A stretch of DNA of 53,075 nt from Alistipes sp. Its GTDB lineage: Bacteria > Bacteroidota > Bacteroidia > Bacteroidales > Rikenellaceae. The notes beneath the pieces are model-generated. The model made no database searches and was not told the origin of the DNA. It worked only from the letters and a program-made list of their open reading frames with translations. The stretch is from contig JAIDUK010000018.1 of NCBI GenBank assembly GCA_029060215.1, forward strand, positions 1 to 53,075, read 5' to 3'. The translations under genes and the position numbers were made by a program. Within the stretch, counting starts at the first letter, position 1, and the number at the start of each line of letters is the position of its first letter. This document shows positions 19,701 to 27,542 of the stretch, in pieces.

Positions 19701-20059
19701 GTCACCGTTCCGGTCACCGTCGCAGGTGCCGGAGCCGCTTTTTTCGACAGGAAGATGTTGGGGGCCTTGATTTGGTAGGCGATGTCCGTTTTGGCGAAGA
19801 GCCGGTCCAGTGCTTCGCCCAGCGGTCGTTTTTGGATGTCGATGCTGATTTTCGCGTTCAGGTCGATGCTCTGAGGGGATACGAAAGCATACTTGGTTTG
19901 GGATTCGATTTCATTCATGGCAACCCGCAGTTCGACATCCGAAAGCGACAGCGATACGGTTGCATTGTCTTGCGAGTATGCCCGGCCCGGACATAGCAGC
20001 AAGCTCATGAATAAAAGCGCAGTCAGGCATCGAATTTGCTGAATAAACTTTTTATTCAT
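16727..20059 (-). CDS. SusC-family TonB-dependent transporter with STN signalling domain
   Basis: This is the outer-membrane channel that imports glycan fragments using TonB energy. The 1110-residue product starts at MNKKFIQQIRC (20059); the frame extends upstream but the signal peptide fixes this start. In order it has a signal peptide (about 1-28), a secretin/TonB N-terminal (STN) domain (about 30-90, ending near NIFLSKK), a carboxypeptidase-regulatory-like domain (VTGTVTDENGLPVVGATV), the TonB box/plug region (EQVVVTALGIKR), and a barrel ending in FNVKFEF. The STN domain marks transporters that signal to a FecR anti-sigma, and a FecR and ECF sigma gene are directly upstream. Autoregulation by imported substrate is therefore likely. 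Confidence 0.95.
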   Translation of the reverse strand: MNKKFIQQIRCLTALLFMSLLLCPGRAYSQDNATVSLSLSDVELRVAMNEIESQTKYAFVSPQSIDLNAKISIDIQKRPLGEALDRLFAKTDIAYQIKAPNIFLSKKAAPAPATVTGTVTDENGLPVVGATVIVKGSTLGASTDATGSFTLQVPPPAAQKVLEIGCLGYETVNVAVGNRTTFAIVLKEAASEIEQVVVTALGIKRSEKAVAYNVQQVSADDITTVKDANFVNSLMGKVAGLTINTSSSGVGGASKVVLRGNKSISQSSNALYVIDGIPMHNFGGGGGTEFDSRGATESIADINPEDIESMTVLNGATAAALYGSEAANGAVMITTKKGQAGSLKVTLSSNTEFLNPFVLPEFQNRYGTGLNGNRLGSGIYSWGERLRPTANYGYTPNDFFETGHVYTNAVTVSGGTDRNQTYFSAAAVNSDGIIPNNEYDRYNFTFRNTSYFLKDKLRLDASASYIYQKDQNMTNQGVYSNPLVPAYLFPRGENFGLYKAFERYNPGTKLMEQFWSADMEGGDLRMQNPYWIAHRNLRNTDKKRYMLSFAASYDILPWLSVSGRVRLDNANSLYTQKLYATSNTTITDGGRNGHYTEARGYDTQTYADAMLNINKTFGRDWSLNANLGASINNIKTDELSYRGPIQENGLPNIFNVFDLDDAKKRAEKSGWRDQTQSIFASVEVGWKQMLYLTVTGRNDWASQIAGSSSSSFFYPSVGVSWVPTSLWDMGNALSYLKIRASLASVGMPFPRHLTCPTYEYDATNKVWKDKTHYPIGDLKPERTKTYEVGIDARLWNHISLSASWYMADTYNQTFDPALPPSSSYTTIYLQTGNVRNTGVELSLGYSNQWRGFGWSSNFTFSWNKNEIRELAANALNPVTGEPLDLNALDIKGLGKAKYILKQGGTLGDLYTTSNLRYNDNGYVEVDNGGNLLLTDDGGEIYLGSVFPKYNLAWRNDFRYKGLNLSILFTGRIGGICYSATQANMDLYGVSEASAAARDAGGVMINGREMVDAQKWFQAIGSQSGLPQYYTYSATNFRLQELSLGYTLPRKWFRDKMGLTVSFVGRNLWMIYCKAPFDPEAVASTGLSYQGIDYFMMPSLRSLGFNVKFEF

Positions 20060-20066
20060 AGATTTG
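20035..20066 (+). promoter_or_regulatory. Candidate antisense promoter at the 5' end of susC
   Basis: On the plus strand, opposite the susC start codon, TTTG (20035-20038), a 20-bp spacer and TAGATTTG (20059-20066) match the Bacteroidota promoter consensus in both boxes and in spacing. A second -7-like box TAGGTTTG follows at 20072-20079. Transcription would run away from susC, antisense to its leader, into the hairpin at 20111-20142. It would start near 20073. Confidence 0.5.
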
Positions 20067-20142
20067 TAGATTAGGTTTGTTGGAAGTGGTTTTTTCTGAC
20101 GGACCTTTCCGACCTGCAAGAAGCGGCAACTTCTTGCAGGTC
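20067..20142 (+). ncRNA. Candidate cis-antisense small RNA in the susC leader
   Basis: A short RNA of roughly 70 nucleotides (longer if it reads past the hairpin) is predicted from the plus-strand promoter at 20035-20066 to the end of a perfect 13-bp hairpin. It would be complementary to the susC 5' leader. Antisense RNAs in the same place, between anti-sigma and susC, have been described for Bacteroides PULs (DonS type). The ends here are guesses: the hairpin lacks a strong U-run, and no homology to a known RNA can be claimed. Confidence 0.35.
20111..20142. repeat. 13-bp perfect hairpin in the susC leader
   Basis: GACCTGCAAGAAG (20111-20123) and CTTCTTGCAGGTC (20130-20142) form a perfect 13-bp stem with a 6-base loop, 52 bases upstream of the susC start codon. 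Neither strand has a T-run after it, so it is not a standard terminator. It could stabilise or regulate the susC mRNA, or end the candidate antisense RNA. Confidence 0.75.
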
Positions 20143-20259
20143 ATCTTATAAGGTCGCATATCATTGATTTTTAGGCTGATCAGGTTTTCATCATAGGCAC
20201 TCACGGTTTTGGTTTCACAATTCGTTGTCAGGGATGCGCCGTTCTTCGGCGCCCGATCG

Positions 20260-21201
20260 TCATTCGATCGTTATCGTGTTCTCGGCACGGTCGAACGTGT
20301 AGTCGAAATCCGCCCCGTGTTGCAGGACGTCCATCGCATGTTCGATACCGGACGAAATGAATACCTTGCCCCACCCGAAATCGACCGTCGGCAGTTTCTC
20401 GCAGCGGATGACGAAACGGACATTGAAATTGGCCTCGAAGCGTTGGACGATCTCCATGAAGGTCAGCCCCCGCAGGTTGATGATGCCGTCTTTCCATTGG
20501 TAGTTTTCCCGGTCTTTCAGGGGTTGTTTGACCAGCGTGCCGTTCGAGAGCCGCACGATTTCGTTCGGCAGCAGGATCACGCTGTTTTTCGTTTCCGCAT
20601 GGGTGATTTGCAGGCGGCCGCTCAGCAGTGCGGCCGAGAATTCGTTGCGCGATTCGTCCGCCACGATATCGAAGTGCGTGCCGAGCACCTTCGCCGAGCA
20701 GGCGAACGTCTCCACCACGAACGGGTGTTTCCGGTCGGGCGTCACGTCGAAAATCGCTTCTCCCGACAGTTTCACGTTCCGTTCCTTCCCCCGGAACCGG
20801 GTCGGATAGGTCAGTCGGCTGCCCGGCGTCAGCCATACCTTCGTTCCGTCGGTCAGGCAGAGTGTCGATTGGCTGTTCGACGACACATAGGTCACTTCCG
20901 GCAGCCGGGAGAGGTCGTATTCCAGAAAGAGGTATCCGCTGCACAGGCCCAGAAGCAGTACAGCCGCCACGGACGAGACCCATTTCGCGGCCGTCCGCCA
21001 GTCGGGCATCCGGGTCCGCCGTTCGTTCAGGCTGCGCTGCCGGAGTTTCGGGCCCCAGAAAAGCAGGGCCGAGTCGACAAAATCCAACGAGTTCAGATAG
21101 CGTTGATTCTCGGGCGATTCCTTGGCCCATTCGACTACCTCGCGCACTTCTTCTTCGGAGGCTTCGTTCTGAAGGAATCTTATCAAAATGCGATCGTCCA
21201 T
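20260..21201 (-). CDS. FecR-family anti-sigma factor
   Basis: FecR-type proteins hold an ECF sigma factor at the inner membrane and release it when the STN domain of a TonB-dependent transporter signals. The 313-residue product starts at MDDRILIRFLQN (21201). It has a cytoplasmic N-terminal region (1-70), one membrane segment (about 73-94, VSSVAAVLLLGLCSGYLF) and a periplasmic FecR domain with TLCLTDGTKVWLTPGSRLTYP and GEAIFDV, ending in the C-terminal STN-like domain. The frame extends to 21261, but those residues are basic and atypical. It lies between the sigma gene and susC, the standard order for ECF/anti-sigma regulated PULs. Confidence 0.93.
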   Translation of the reverse strand: MDDRILIRFLQNEASEEEVREVVEWAKESPENQRYLNSLDFVDSALLFWGPKLRQRSLNERRTRMPDWRTAAKWVSSVAAVLLLGLCSGYLFLEYDLSRLPEVTYVSSNSQSTLCLTDGTKVWLTPGSRLTYPTRFRGKERNVKLSGEAIFDVTPDRKHPFVVETFACSAKVLGTHFDIVADESRNEFSAALLSGRLQITHAETKNSVILLPNEIVRLSNGTLVKQPLKDRENYQWKDGIINLRGLTFMEIVQRFEANFNVRFVIRCEKLPTVDFGWGKVFISSGIEHAMDVLQHGADFDYTFDRAENTITIE

Positions 21202-21312
21202 TTTTTTCTTCGTTTGTCTTTTACTATATAACACTTGACCGCCCCTTGTTGGTAACCCCAAGGAGCGATTTTTTAATAAAAAATTTATTAAGTAAATTCG
21301 AGAAATTTCTTA
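21202..21312. other. Sigma-FecR spacer with a hairpin followed by T-run on the plus strand
   Basis: The 111-base spacer contains an inverted repeat CGCCCCTTG (21240-21248) with CAAGGAGCG (21259-21267), followed on the plus strand by A and six T residues. In minus-strand RNA the one mismatch becomes a G-U pair. It could end an antisense transcript on the plus strand, or attenuate sigma transcripts before fecR. Only the pairing is seen. Confidence 0.4.
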
Positions 21313-21900
21313 TTATCTCATCGTGCAGATTATCAGAACGATAATCATCTTGAGATAATCTTGCAGCGCGATGCGCAGTTCCCGCAGGCTGCTGCGCATT
21401 TCATTGTGCACCGAGAAGAACGAGATGTCGAGTTCCCGCGCGATCTCTTTGTAGCTCTTGTTGTCGAAGCGGCTGCGCAAAAAGACCTTTCGGGTCCGGG
21501 GCGGGAGTTTTTCCAGCGTCTTGTGGAGAATGTCGAATATTTCATCGCAGAACAGCGTGTCGGGGTCGCAGGCTGTCAGCGAAGCTATGTCTATATCTAT
21601 CAAATCATTTTGCACGGAGTGCAGTTTTTGTTCCGCACGCAGATGCAGCGCTTGATTCCGCAGATGGTTCAGGCATTTGTTCTTGATGATCGTAAAGACA
21701 TACCCGGGTACATTCGTGTCGGCCGGCAGCGAGTTCCTGTTTTCCCAGAAAGCCATGAAGCTCTCGGAAACGATATCGGAGGCCATCTCTTCGTTGCGTA
21801 CGTAGCGCAGCGCCTTTCGTATAAAAGGTTCGCGATATTCGAGAAAGTATTTCCCGAATCGGCTCGGCGTCAAGTTGTCTTGTTTTTCCGGTTCCATCAT
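21313..21900 (-). CDS. ECF RNA polymerase sigma factor (Bacteroidota PUL type)
   Basis: This 195-residue protein has a sigma region 2 (ALRYVRNEEMASDIVSESF, then FMAFWENR) and region 4 helix-turn-helix (KSYKEIARELDIS) typical of the Bacteroidota sigma-70 family paired with FecR. It should direct transcription of the susC operon when released. The C-terminus is unusually hydrophobic (MIIVLIICTMR). Two Met codons open the frame (21900 and 21897). It is the first gene of the minus-strand arm, with a promoter-like box at 21912-21919 and a divergent promoter for the catabolic arm beyond it. This arrangement lets one regulator region serve both arms. Confidence 0.94.
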   Translation of the reverse strand: MMEPEKQDNLTPSRFGKYFLEYREPFIRKALRYVRNEEMASDIVSESFMAFWENRNSLPADTNVPGYVFTIIKNKCLNHLRNQALHLRAEQKLHSVQNDLIDIDIASLTACDPDTLFCDEIFDILHKTLEKLPPRTRKVFLRSRFDNKSYKEIARELDISFFSVHNEMRSSLRELRIALQDYLKMIIVLIICTMR

Positions 21901-21911
21901 CTATCCTCTTA

Positions 21912-21944
21912 CAAATTTATAGCTTTTTAATAAATATTTCCAAG
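21912..21944 (-). promoter_or_regulatory. Promoter-like sequence of the ECF sigma gene
   Basis: On the minus strand TAAATTTG (21912-21919) fits TAnnTTTG, with CTTG (21941-21944) about 21 bp upstream. It lies only 11 bases from the sigma start codon, so the leader would be very short. Confidence 0.45.
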
Positions 21945-21983
21945 AGGTCGTTCGAATTTTATTTTCATCCTTCCCATATTCGA

Positions 21984-22015
21984 TTTGTTTTATTCAACTT
22001 AAAAAAGTATTTTTG
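21984..22015 (+). promoter_or_regulatory. Promoter of the PUL catabolic arm
   Basis: TTTG (21984-21987), a 20-bp spacer and TATTTTTG (22008-22015) match both boxes of the Bacteroidota promoter. It precedes the MFS gene by about 100 bases and is the only strong plus-strand promoter before the whole catabolic operon. A housekeeping-type promoter suggests this arm does not depend solely on the ECF sigma. Confidence 0.7.
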
Positions 22016-22118
22016 CGCTTGTATCATTGACGCTCCTCTTCTCGAGGGCCGGTATTTTTAGGTTGTCAGGTTTGGATATTCTCTCACGGGGAGTACCCAA
22101 CCTTAACCTTTTTGGCCC

Positions 22119-23447
22119 TTGAAACCAACCCCGAATTCTTTCTCGCCGCCCCTCCGCTGGGTTCCGTCGCTCTACTTCGCGATGGGTCTGCCGTTCGTCG
22201 TCTTGAACATGGTCGCAGCCGTGTCGTTCAAGGACTTGGGCATTTCCGATTCGCAGATCGCGTTTTGGACCTCTCTGATCATGTGGCCGTGGACCGTCAA
22301 GTTCCTTTGGAGCCCTTTCCTCGAGTTGTTCCGCAGCCAGAAGTTCTTCGTCGTCGCCACGCAGTTCGCCAGCGGCGTGTTGTTCGGCCTCGCGGCGCTG
22401 GCGCTCCACTTGCCGTCGTTCTTCGCCGTGACCGTGGCTTTGTTCGCCGTGGTAGCGTTCAGCGGCGCCACGCACGACATCGCCGCCGACGGGCTCTACA
22501 TGTCGGTCCTGCCGCCCGCCGCGCAGGCCCGTTACATCGGGTGGCAGGGGGCTTTCTACAACCTCGCCAAGCTCGTCGCCACCGGCGGACTGGTTTGGTT
22601 CGCAGGGTGGTTGTCCGCCCGGTTCGCCCCCGCCGCCGGCTCTCCCGAAGCGTTCGGGTCCGACGCTTTCGCCGCCGTCCGGTCGGCGTGGACCGTCGTC
22701 TTCTGCATCCTCGGCGCGCTCATGTTGGCGGCCGCGTGTTGGCATTCGCGCATCCTCCCGCAGGGGCAGACCGCCAAGCAGGGCGGCCGTTCCGTCCGCG
22801 AGGGGGCTGCGGCCTTGCGCAGCGTCGTCGCCGATTTCTTCGCCAAGCCCGGCATCGGCCGTTGCATCGCCTTCATTATCCTCTACCGCTTGGGCGAGGG
22901 GCTGGTCATGAAGATCGTCCCCCTCTTCCTCAAAACGCCCCTCGCCGAGGGCGGGCTCGGTCTCAGCAACCAGCAGATAGGTCTCTATTACGGCACCTTC
23001 GGCGCCGGAGCTTTCCTCTTGGGGTCGCTTCTGGCCGGTTATTACATCGCCGCCCGCGGTTTGCGGCGCGCGCTCTTTTCGCTGGTCTGCATCTTCAACA
23101 TCCCGTTCGCCGTCTACGCACTGCTGGCATGGTTCCAGCCCTCCGGCATGTGGCTCGTGGGCGGCGGCATCGTGCTCGAATACTTCGGCTACGGATTCGG
23201 ATTCGTCGGCCTGACCCTCTACATGATGCAGCAGGTCGCCCCCGGTCCCTACCGCATGGCGCACTACGCCTTCGCCTCGGGCATCATGAACCTCTCGGTC
23301 ATGCTCACCGGCATGGTCTCCGGATTCCTGAGCGATTGGGCAGGCTACCGGATTTTCTTCCTCGTCGTCATGCTCGCCACCGTCCCGGCGTTCTTCATGA
23401 CACGCTTGATCCCTTTCAACTTCGATGAACAAACCAACAACCAATAA
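22119..23447 (+). CDS. MFS transporter, probable Man-beta-1,4-GlcNAc importer
   Basis: The 442-residue product is an inner-membrane protein of about 12 helices with major facilitator features ([21 protein letters not shown] between helices 2 and 3; [22 protein letters not shown] later). The gene next door is a mannosyl-GlcNAc phosphorylase, and in Bacteroides such phosphorylases are paired with an MFS disaccharide importer, so this substrate is likely. The start is a TTG at 22119: an in-frame stop lies at 22104, and the next ATG (22182) would cut into the first conserved helix [13 protein letters not shown]. It follows a long leader of about 97 bases. The stop is 4 bases before the GH130 start. 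Confidence 0.85.
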   Translation: MKPTPNSFSPPLRWVPSLYFAMGLPFVVLNMVAAVSFKDLGISDSQIAFWTSLIMWPWTVKFLWSPFLELFRSQKFFVVATQFASGVLFGLAALALHLPSFFAVTVALFAVVAFSGATHDIAADGLYMSVLPPAAQARYIGWQGAFYNLAKLVATGGLVWFAGWLSARFAPAAGSPEAFGSDAFAAVRSAWTVVFCILGALMLAAACWHSRILPQGQTAKQGGRSVREGAAALRSVVADFFAKPGIGRCIAFIILYRLGEGLVMKIVPLFLKTPLAEGGLGLSNQQIGLYYGTFGAGAFLLGSLLAGYYIAARGLRRALFSLVCIFNIPFAVYALLAWFQPSGMWLVGGGIVLEYFGYGFGFVGLTLYMMQQVAPGPYRMAHYAFASGIMNLSVMLTGMVSGFLSDWAGYRIFFLVVMLATVPAFFMTRLIPFNFDEQTNNQ

Positions 23448-23451
23448 TCCG

Positions 23452-24459
23452 ATGGACAAACTCAGAATCATCGGGGATGCGCTCCCCGGCATGCCGTGGG
23501 AGGAGCGCCCCGCCGCTTCGCGCGAAATCATGTGGCGGTGTTCGGCCAATCCGATCGTCGGGCGCGACGCGCTCTCGACCTCGAATTCGATCTTCAATTC
23601 GGCCGTCGTGCCTTTCAAGCAGGGCCGCTACAACTACGCCGGGGTCTTCCGCTGCGACGACACCAACATCCGCATGCGTCTGCACGCGGGCTTCTCGGTC
23701 GACGGCCTCAAGTGGGACATCGACGAGGAGGACATCCGGCTCGAGGGCGCCGACCCCGAGGTCGGGCAGTGGGTCTACGGCTACGACCCCCGCGTCGTCC
23801 GCATCGGCGACAAGTATTACGTCACTTGGTGCAACGGCTACCACGGCCCCACCATCGGCGTGGCTTGGACCGCCGATTTCCGCACGTTCCACCAGCTCGA
23901 AAACGCCTTCCTGCCCTACAACCGCAACGGCGTGCTGTTCCCCCGCAAGATCGGCGGGCGTTTCGCCATGCTCTCGCGCCCCAGCGACACGGGGCACACC
24001 CCTTTCGGCGACATCTTCTACTCCGAGTCGCCCGACCTCGAATTCTGGGGCCGCCACCGCCACGTCATGGCGCCCGCCGCTTTCGAGAAGAGCGCTTGGC
24101 AGTGCACCAAGATCGGCGCGGGGCCCGTGCCCATCGAGACATCGGAGGGTTGGCTGCTTATCTACCACGGCGTCCACGGCACTTGCAACGGCTTCGTCTA
24201 CGCTTTCGGGTCGGCACTGCTCGACCTCGACCGGCCGTGGAAGGTCTTGGCCCGCAGCGGCGCCTACCTGCTCTCTCCGCGCGAAAGCTACGAGTGCATG
24301 GGCGACGTGCCCAACGTCGCGTTCCCCTGCGCCACGCTCCACGACCCTGCCACCGGGCGGCTCGCCGTCTACTACGGCTGTGCCGACACCGTCGTCGGGC
24401 TGGCTTTCGGCCGCATCCCCGAGATCATCGAATTCACCCGTCGCACCAACATCCTCTGA
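23452..24459 (+). CDS. GH130 beta-1,4-mannosyl-N-acetylglucosamine phosphorylase
   Basis: GH130 enzymes of this group use phosphate to split Man-beta-1,4-GlcNAc, the core disaccharide left from N-glycans, into mannose 1-phosphate and GlcNAc in the cytoplasm. The 335-residue product has no signal peptide. The conserved propeller motifs are visible: [25 protein letters not shown] (Asp112 as the candidate acid), [33 protein letters not shown] and LIYHGV. The start at 23452 follows the MFS stop closely; an earlier in-frame ATG at 23425 would overlap MFS. It lies between the importer and a ROK sugar kinase, which matches a core-disaccharide pathway. Confidence 0.92.
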   Translation: MDKLRIIGDALPGMPWEERPAASREIMWRCSANPIVGRDALSTSNSIFNSAVVPFKQGRYNYAGVFRCDDTNIRMRLHAGFSVDGLKWDIDEEDIRLEGADPEVGQWVYGYDPRVVRIGDKYYVTWCNGYHGPTIGVAWTADFRTFHQLENAFLPYNRNGVLFPRKIGGRFAMLSRPSDTGHTPFGDIFYSESPDLEFWGRHRHVMAPAAFEKSAWQCTKIGAGPVPIETSEGWLLIYHGVHGTCNGFVYAFGSALLDLDRPWKVLARSGAYLLSPRESYECMGDVPNVAFPCATLHDPATGRLAVYYGCADTVVGLAFGRIPEIIEFTRRTNIL

Positions 24460-24463
24460 GCCT

Positions 24464-25570
24464 ATGTATTCCCACGACAACCGCATCGTCGTCACCCTCG
24501 ACGCCGGGGGCACCAACCTCGTCTTCGGGGCCATGCGCTCCAACGAGTTCATCGTCGAGCCCATCACCTACCCCTCGCAGGCCCACGACCTCGACCGCTG
24601 CCTCGAAACCATGGTCCGGGGTTTTCTTGAGATCATCGCCCGGCTCGACGAGAAGCCCGTCGCCATTTCATTCGCCTTTCCCGGCCCTGCCGACTACCCC
24701 AACGGCATCATCGGCGGTTACCTGCCCAATTTCCCCTCGTTCCGCGACGGCGTAGCCCTCGGGCCGTTCCTCGAGATGCAGTTCGGCATCCCCGTCTTCA
24801 TCAACAACGACGGCGACCTGTTCGCCTACGGCGAGGCCCTCGGCGGCGCCCTGCCCGAGGTCAACGCCCGGCTCGAAGCCCTCGGCAGCCCGAAGCGCTA
24901 CCGCAATCTGCTGGGTTATACGTTCGGCACCGGTCTGGGTGTCGGCATGGTGGTGGGCGGGCAGCTCAACCGCGGCGACAATTCGTGCGTCGAGACCTTC
25001 TGCCTGCCCCACAAGAAGCTGCCCGGCATCATCTGCGAGGACGGCGCCGCCATCCGGGCCGTGCGGCGCGTCTACGGCGAGCTCTCCGGCAATCCCGGCC
25101 ACGGGTTGGAGCCCAAGCAGATCTGCGAAATCGCCGACGGCACGCGCGACGGCGACCGGCAGGCGGCCCGGCAGGCCTTCGCCGAGCTGGGCGAGATCGC
25201 GGGCGACGCCATCGCCACGGCCGTCACCCTCACCGATTCGCTCGTCGTCATCGGCGGCGGCATCACCGCGGCGCGGCGGCACATCATGCCGGCCTTGTTG
25301 CAAGAGTTGCGTTCGAAGATGCACCAGATCGACGGCAGCGAGCTCGACCGCGTCCAGATGAAGGTCTACGATCTGGACAGCGACGAGGAGTTCGCCGCTT
25401 TCGCCAAGGGCGACATGCGCCCCTTGCAGGTCTACGGCACCGACCGCTATGTGGCCTACGACCCGCAGAAACGCACCGGCGTCATGATTTCCAAGCTCGG
25501 CGCCAGCAAGGCCATCTCCGTCGGGGCCTATGCTTTCGCCCTGAGCAGGCTCGACGAAGCAACCCGTTAA
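24464..25570 (+). CDS. ROK-family sugar kinase (probable GlcNAc or mannose kinase)
   Basis: The 368-residue product belongs to the ROK/hexokinase superfamily: the phosphate-1 motif is LDAGGTNLVFGA near the N-terminus, followed by FAFPGPADY, FINNDGDLFAYGEA and GYTFGTGLGVGMV. The usual ROK zinc motif CxCGxxGC is absent (DNSCVETFCLPHKKLPG in its place). It is longer than typical ROK kinases because of a C-terminal extension after residue 300. It starts 4 bases after the GH130 gene. GlcNAc released by GH130 is the most logical substrate, giving GlcNAc-6-phosphate for the following nag-type genes. The specificity is inferred from context only. Confidence 0.85.
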   Translation: MYSHDNRIVVTLDAGGTNLVFGAMRSNEFIVEPITYPSQAHDLDRCLETMVRGFLEIIARLDEKPVAISFAFPGPADYPNGIIGGYLPNFPSFRDGVALGPFLEMQFGIPVFINNDGDLFAYGEALGGALPEVNARLEALGSPKRYRNLLGYTFGTGLGVGMVVGGQLNRGDNSCVETFCLPHKKLPGIICEDGAAIRAVRRVYGELSGNPGHGLEPKQICEIADGTRDGDRQAARQAFAELGEIAGDAIATAVTLTDSLVVIGGGITAARRHIMPALLQELRSKMHQIDGSELDRVQMKVYDLDSDEEFAAFAKGDMRPLQVYGTDRYVAYDPQKRTGVMISKLGASKAISVGAYAFALSRLDEATR

Positions 25571-25581
25571 TTTTTCGCACC

Positions 25582-27531
25582 ATGGACAACAAGTATGCTT
25601 TGCCCGAAGAGGGCGGACCCATCGAAAAGGCGGCTTTGCAGGACATCATCCGTCGTTACGAGAAGATCCCCACGCATATCTTCGCCGACCCTCGCCTCGG
25701 TACGCAGTACGTCGCCGACATGATCGTCCGCGCCATCGCCCGGTACGAGCAGCACCGTTCCTCGTCCGATTTCTGCGACGAGCCCGAGCCTTTCGTCTTG
25801 GGGCTCACCACCGGCTGCACCCCGTCGAAGCTCTACCGCGAGTTGGTCCGGCGCCACAGGGCCGGAGAGATCAGTTTCGCCAACGTCGCCGTCTTCAGCC
25901 TCGACGAGTTCTACCCCATCGGGCCCGACGAGCAGCAGAGCCGCAACTTCCGCATCCGCAATGAGTTCCTGAACCACATCGACATCCTGCCCGAGAACGT
26001 CCATCTGCCCGACGGCACCGTTTCGGAGGAGCGCATCTCCGATTACTGCGCCGCCTACGAGGCTTCCATCCGCAAGATCGATCTGATGATCCTCGGCCTC
26101 AACCGCAACGGGCAGGTCGGGTTCAACGAGCCGGGCACCTACATCAAGTCGCGCACCCGGCTCGTGCAGCTCTCCTACGAGACCCGCAAAATCGAGTCGC
26201 GGGCGTTCTTCTCGTTCGACGACACTCCCAAAATGGCCGTCACCATGGGCATCGACACCCTCTTGCGGGCCAAGCGCATCTGTCTCATGGCGTGGGGCGA
26301 GGAGAAGGCCGACGCCATCCGCAGGGTCGTCGAGGGCGAGGTCTCGCCCCGCATTCCCGCTTCCTACCTTCAGTCGCACCCCCGCATCGAGGTCGTCATC
26401 GACGAGAAGGCTTCGCAGCAGCTCACGCGCAAGCAGCACCCGTGGTTGGTCGGACCTTGCGAGTGGACCCCCAAATTCATCCGCAAGGCCGTCGTCTGGT
26501 TGTGCGGCGTCGTCGGCAAGCCCATCCTCAAGCTCACCTACAAGGATTATATCGAGCATTCGCTCGGCGAGCTGCTGGAGCAGGGGCGTTCCTACGACCG
26601 CATCAACATCGACGTCTTCAACGACCTCCAGCACACCATCACCGGTTGGCCCGGCGGCAAGCCCGGGGCCGACGACGCCACGCGCCCCGCCCCTTCGGCG
26701 CCCTTCCCCAAGCGCGCGGTCATCTTCTCGCCCCACCCCGACGACGATGTGATTTCGATGGGCGGCACCTTCATCCGGCTCGTGCAGCAGGGCCACGACG
26801 TCCACGTCGCCTACCAGACTTCGGGCAACGTCGCCGTCCACGACGACGTCGTCTTGCAGCACATCGACACGTCGCGTCAGTTGGGTTTCGGCGACCGCTT
26901 CGCCGAAGCCGGGTCGCTCATCGCCTCGAAGAAAAAGGGCGAGCCCGAGCCGCGGGCCTTGCTCGACATGAAAGGGGCCATCCGCCGCGCCGAGGCCCGT
27001 GCCGCCGTGCGTTCGTTCGGGCTCGACCCCGACACCAACGCCCACTTCCTCGACATGCCCTTCTACGAGACCGGCGGCATCAAGAAAGGCAGCCTTTCTC
27101 AGAAAGACATCGAGCTTGTCGCCGACCTCCTGCGCCGGGTCCGGCCCCACCAGATCTACGCCGCCGGCGACTTGGCCGACCCCCACGGCACCCACCGCAT
27201 CTGCACCGAGGCCGTGTTGGCCGCTGTCGAAAGGTTGAAGGACGAGCCATGGATGGAGGATTGCCACCTGTGGCTCTACCGCGGCGCTTGGATGGAGTGG
27301 GATCTGGGGTCGGTCGACATGGCCGTGCCCCTCTCGCCCGACGAGATGCTCATGAAGCGCCACGCCATCTACCGCCACCTCTCGCAGAAAGACATCATGC
27401 CCTTCCCGGGCGACGATTCGCGCGAGTTCTGGCAGCGTGCCGAGGAGCGCACGCAGCACACCGCACAGCTCTACGACGCCCTCGGCATGGCCGAGTATCA
27501 GGCCATCGAGGTATTCGTAAAAATGTTCTGA
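25582..27531 (+). CDS. NagB-like domain fused to a PIG-L/LmbE deacetylase domain (BT_0258-like)
   Basis: The 649-residue cytoplasmic protein joins a glucosamine-6-phosphate deaminase-like domain (about 25-330) to a PIG-L-type de-N-acetylase domain (about 375-640). In the first, the phosphate loop ([15 protein letters not shown]) and Asp108 (SLDEFY) remain. The canonical catalytic DGH of NagB is Asn176-Gly-Gln178 ([13 protein letters not shown]), so classical deaminase activity is doubtful. In the second, the zinc motif HPDDD (His385, Asp387, Asp388) and ADPHGTHR are present. The same architecture occurs in Bacteroides (BT_0258). No nagA is seen nearby, so deacetylation of GlcNAc-6-phosphate by the PIG-L half is a reasonable hypothesis. 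It is 11 bases after the kinase and 11 before nagB. Confidence 0.88.
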   Translation: MDNKYALPEEGGPIEKAALQDIIRRYEKIPTHIFADPRLGTQYVADMIVRAIARYEQHRSSSDFCDEPEPFVLGLTTGCTPSKLYRELVRRHRAGEISFANVAVFSLDEFYPIGPDEQQSRNFRIRNEFLNHIDILPENVHLPDGTVSEERISDYCAAYEASIRKIDLMILGLNRNGQVGFNEPGTYIKSRTRLVQLSYETRKIESRAFFSFDDTPKMAVTMGIDTLLRAKRICLMAWGEEKADAIRRVVEGEVSPRIPASYLQSHPRIEVVIDEKASQQLTRKQHPWLVGPCEWTPKFIRKAVVWLCGVVGKPILKLTYKDYIEHSLGELLEQGRSYDRINIDVFNDLQHTITGWPGGKPGADDATRPAPSAPFPKRAVIFSPHPDDDVISMGGTFIRLVQQGHDVHVAYQTSGNVAVHDDVVLQHIDTSRQLGFGDRFAEAGSLIASKKKGEPEPRALLDMKGAIRRAEARAAVRSFGLDPDTNAHFLDMPFYETGGIKKGSLSQKDIELVADLLRRVRPHQIYAAGDLADPHGTHRICTEAVLAAVERLKDEPWMEDCHLWLYRGAWMEWDLGSVDMAVPLSPDEMLMKRHAIYRHLSQKDIMPFPGDDSREFWQRAEERTQHTAQLYDALGMAEYQAIEVFVKMF

Positions 27532-27542
27532 CACGATCGACT

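Noticed and set aside
16697..19996. Plus-strand open frame of 1099 aa opposite susC
   Set aside because: Shadow of susC in the complementary frame; low-complexity composition, no recognisable motif.
20111..20142. Rho-independent terminator in the susC leader
   Set aside because: The 13-bp stem is strong, but neither strand has a T-run directly after it, so it is listed as a hairpin instead.
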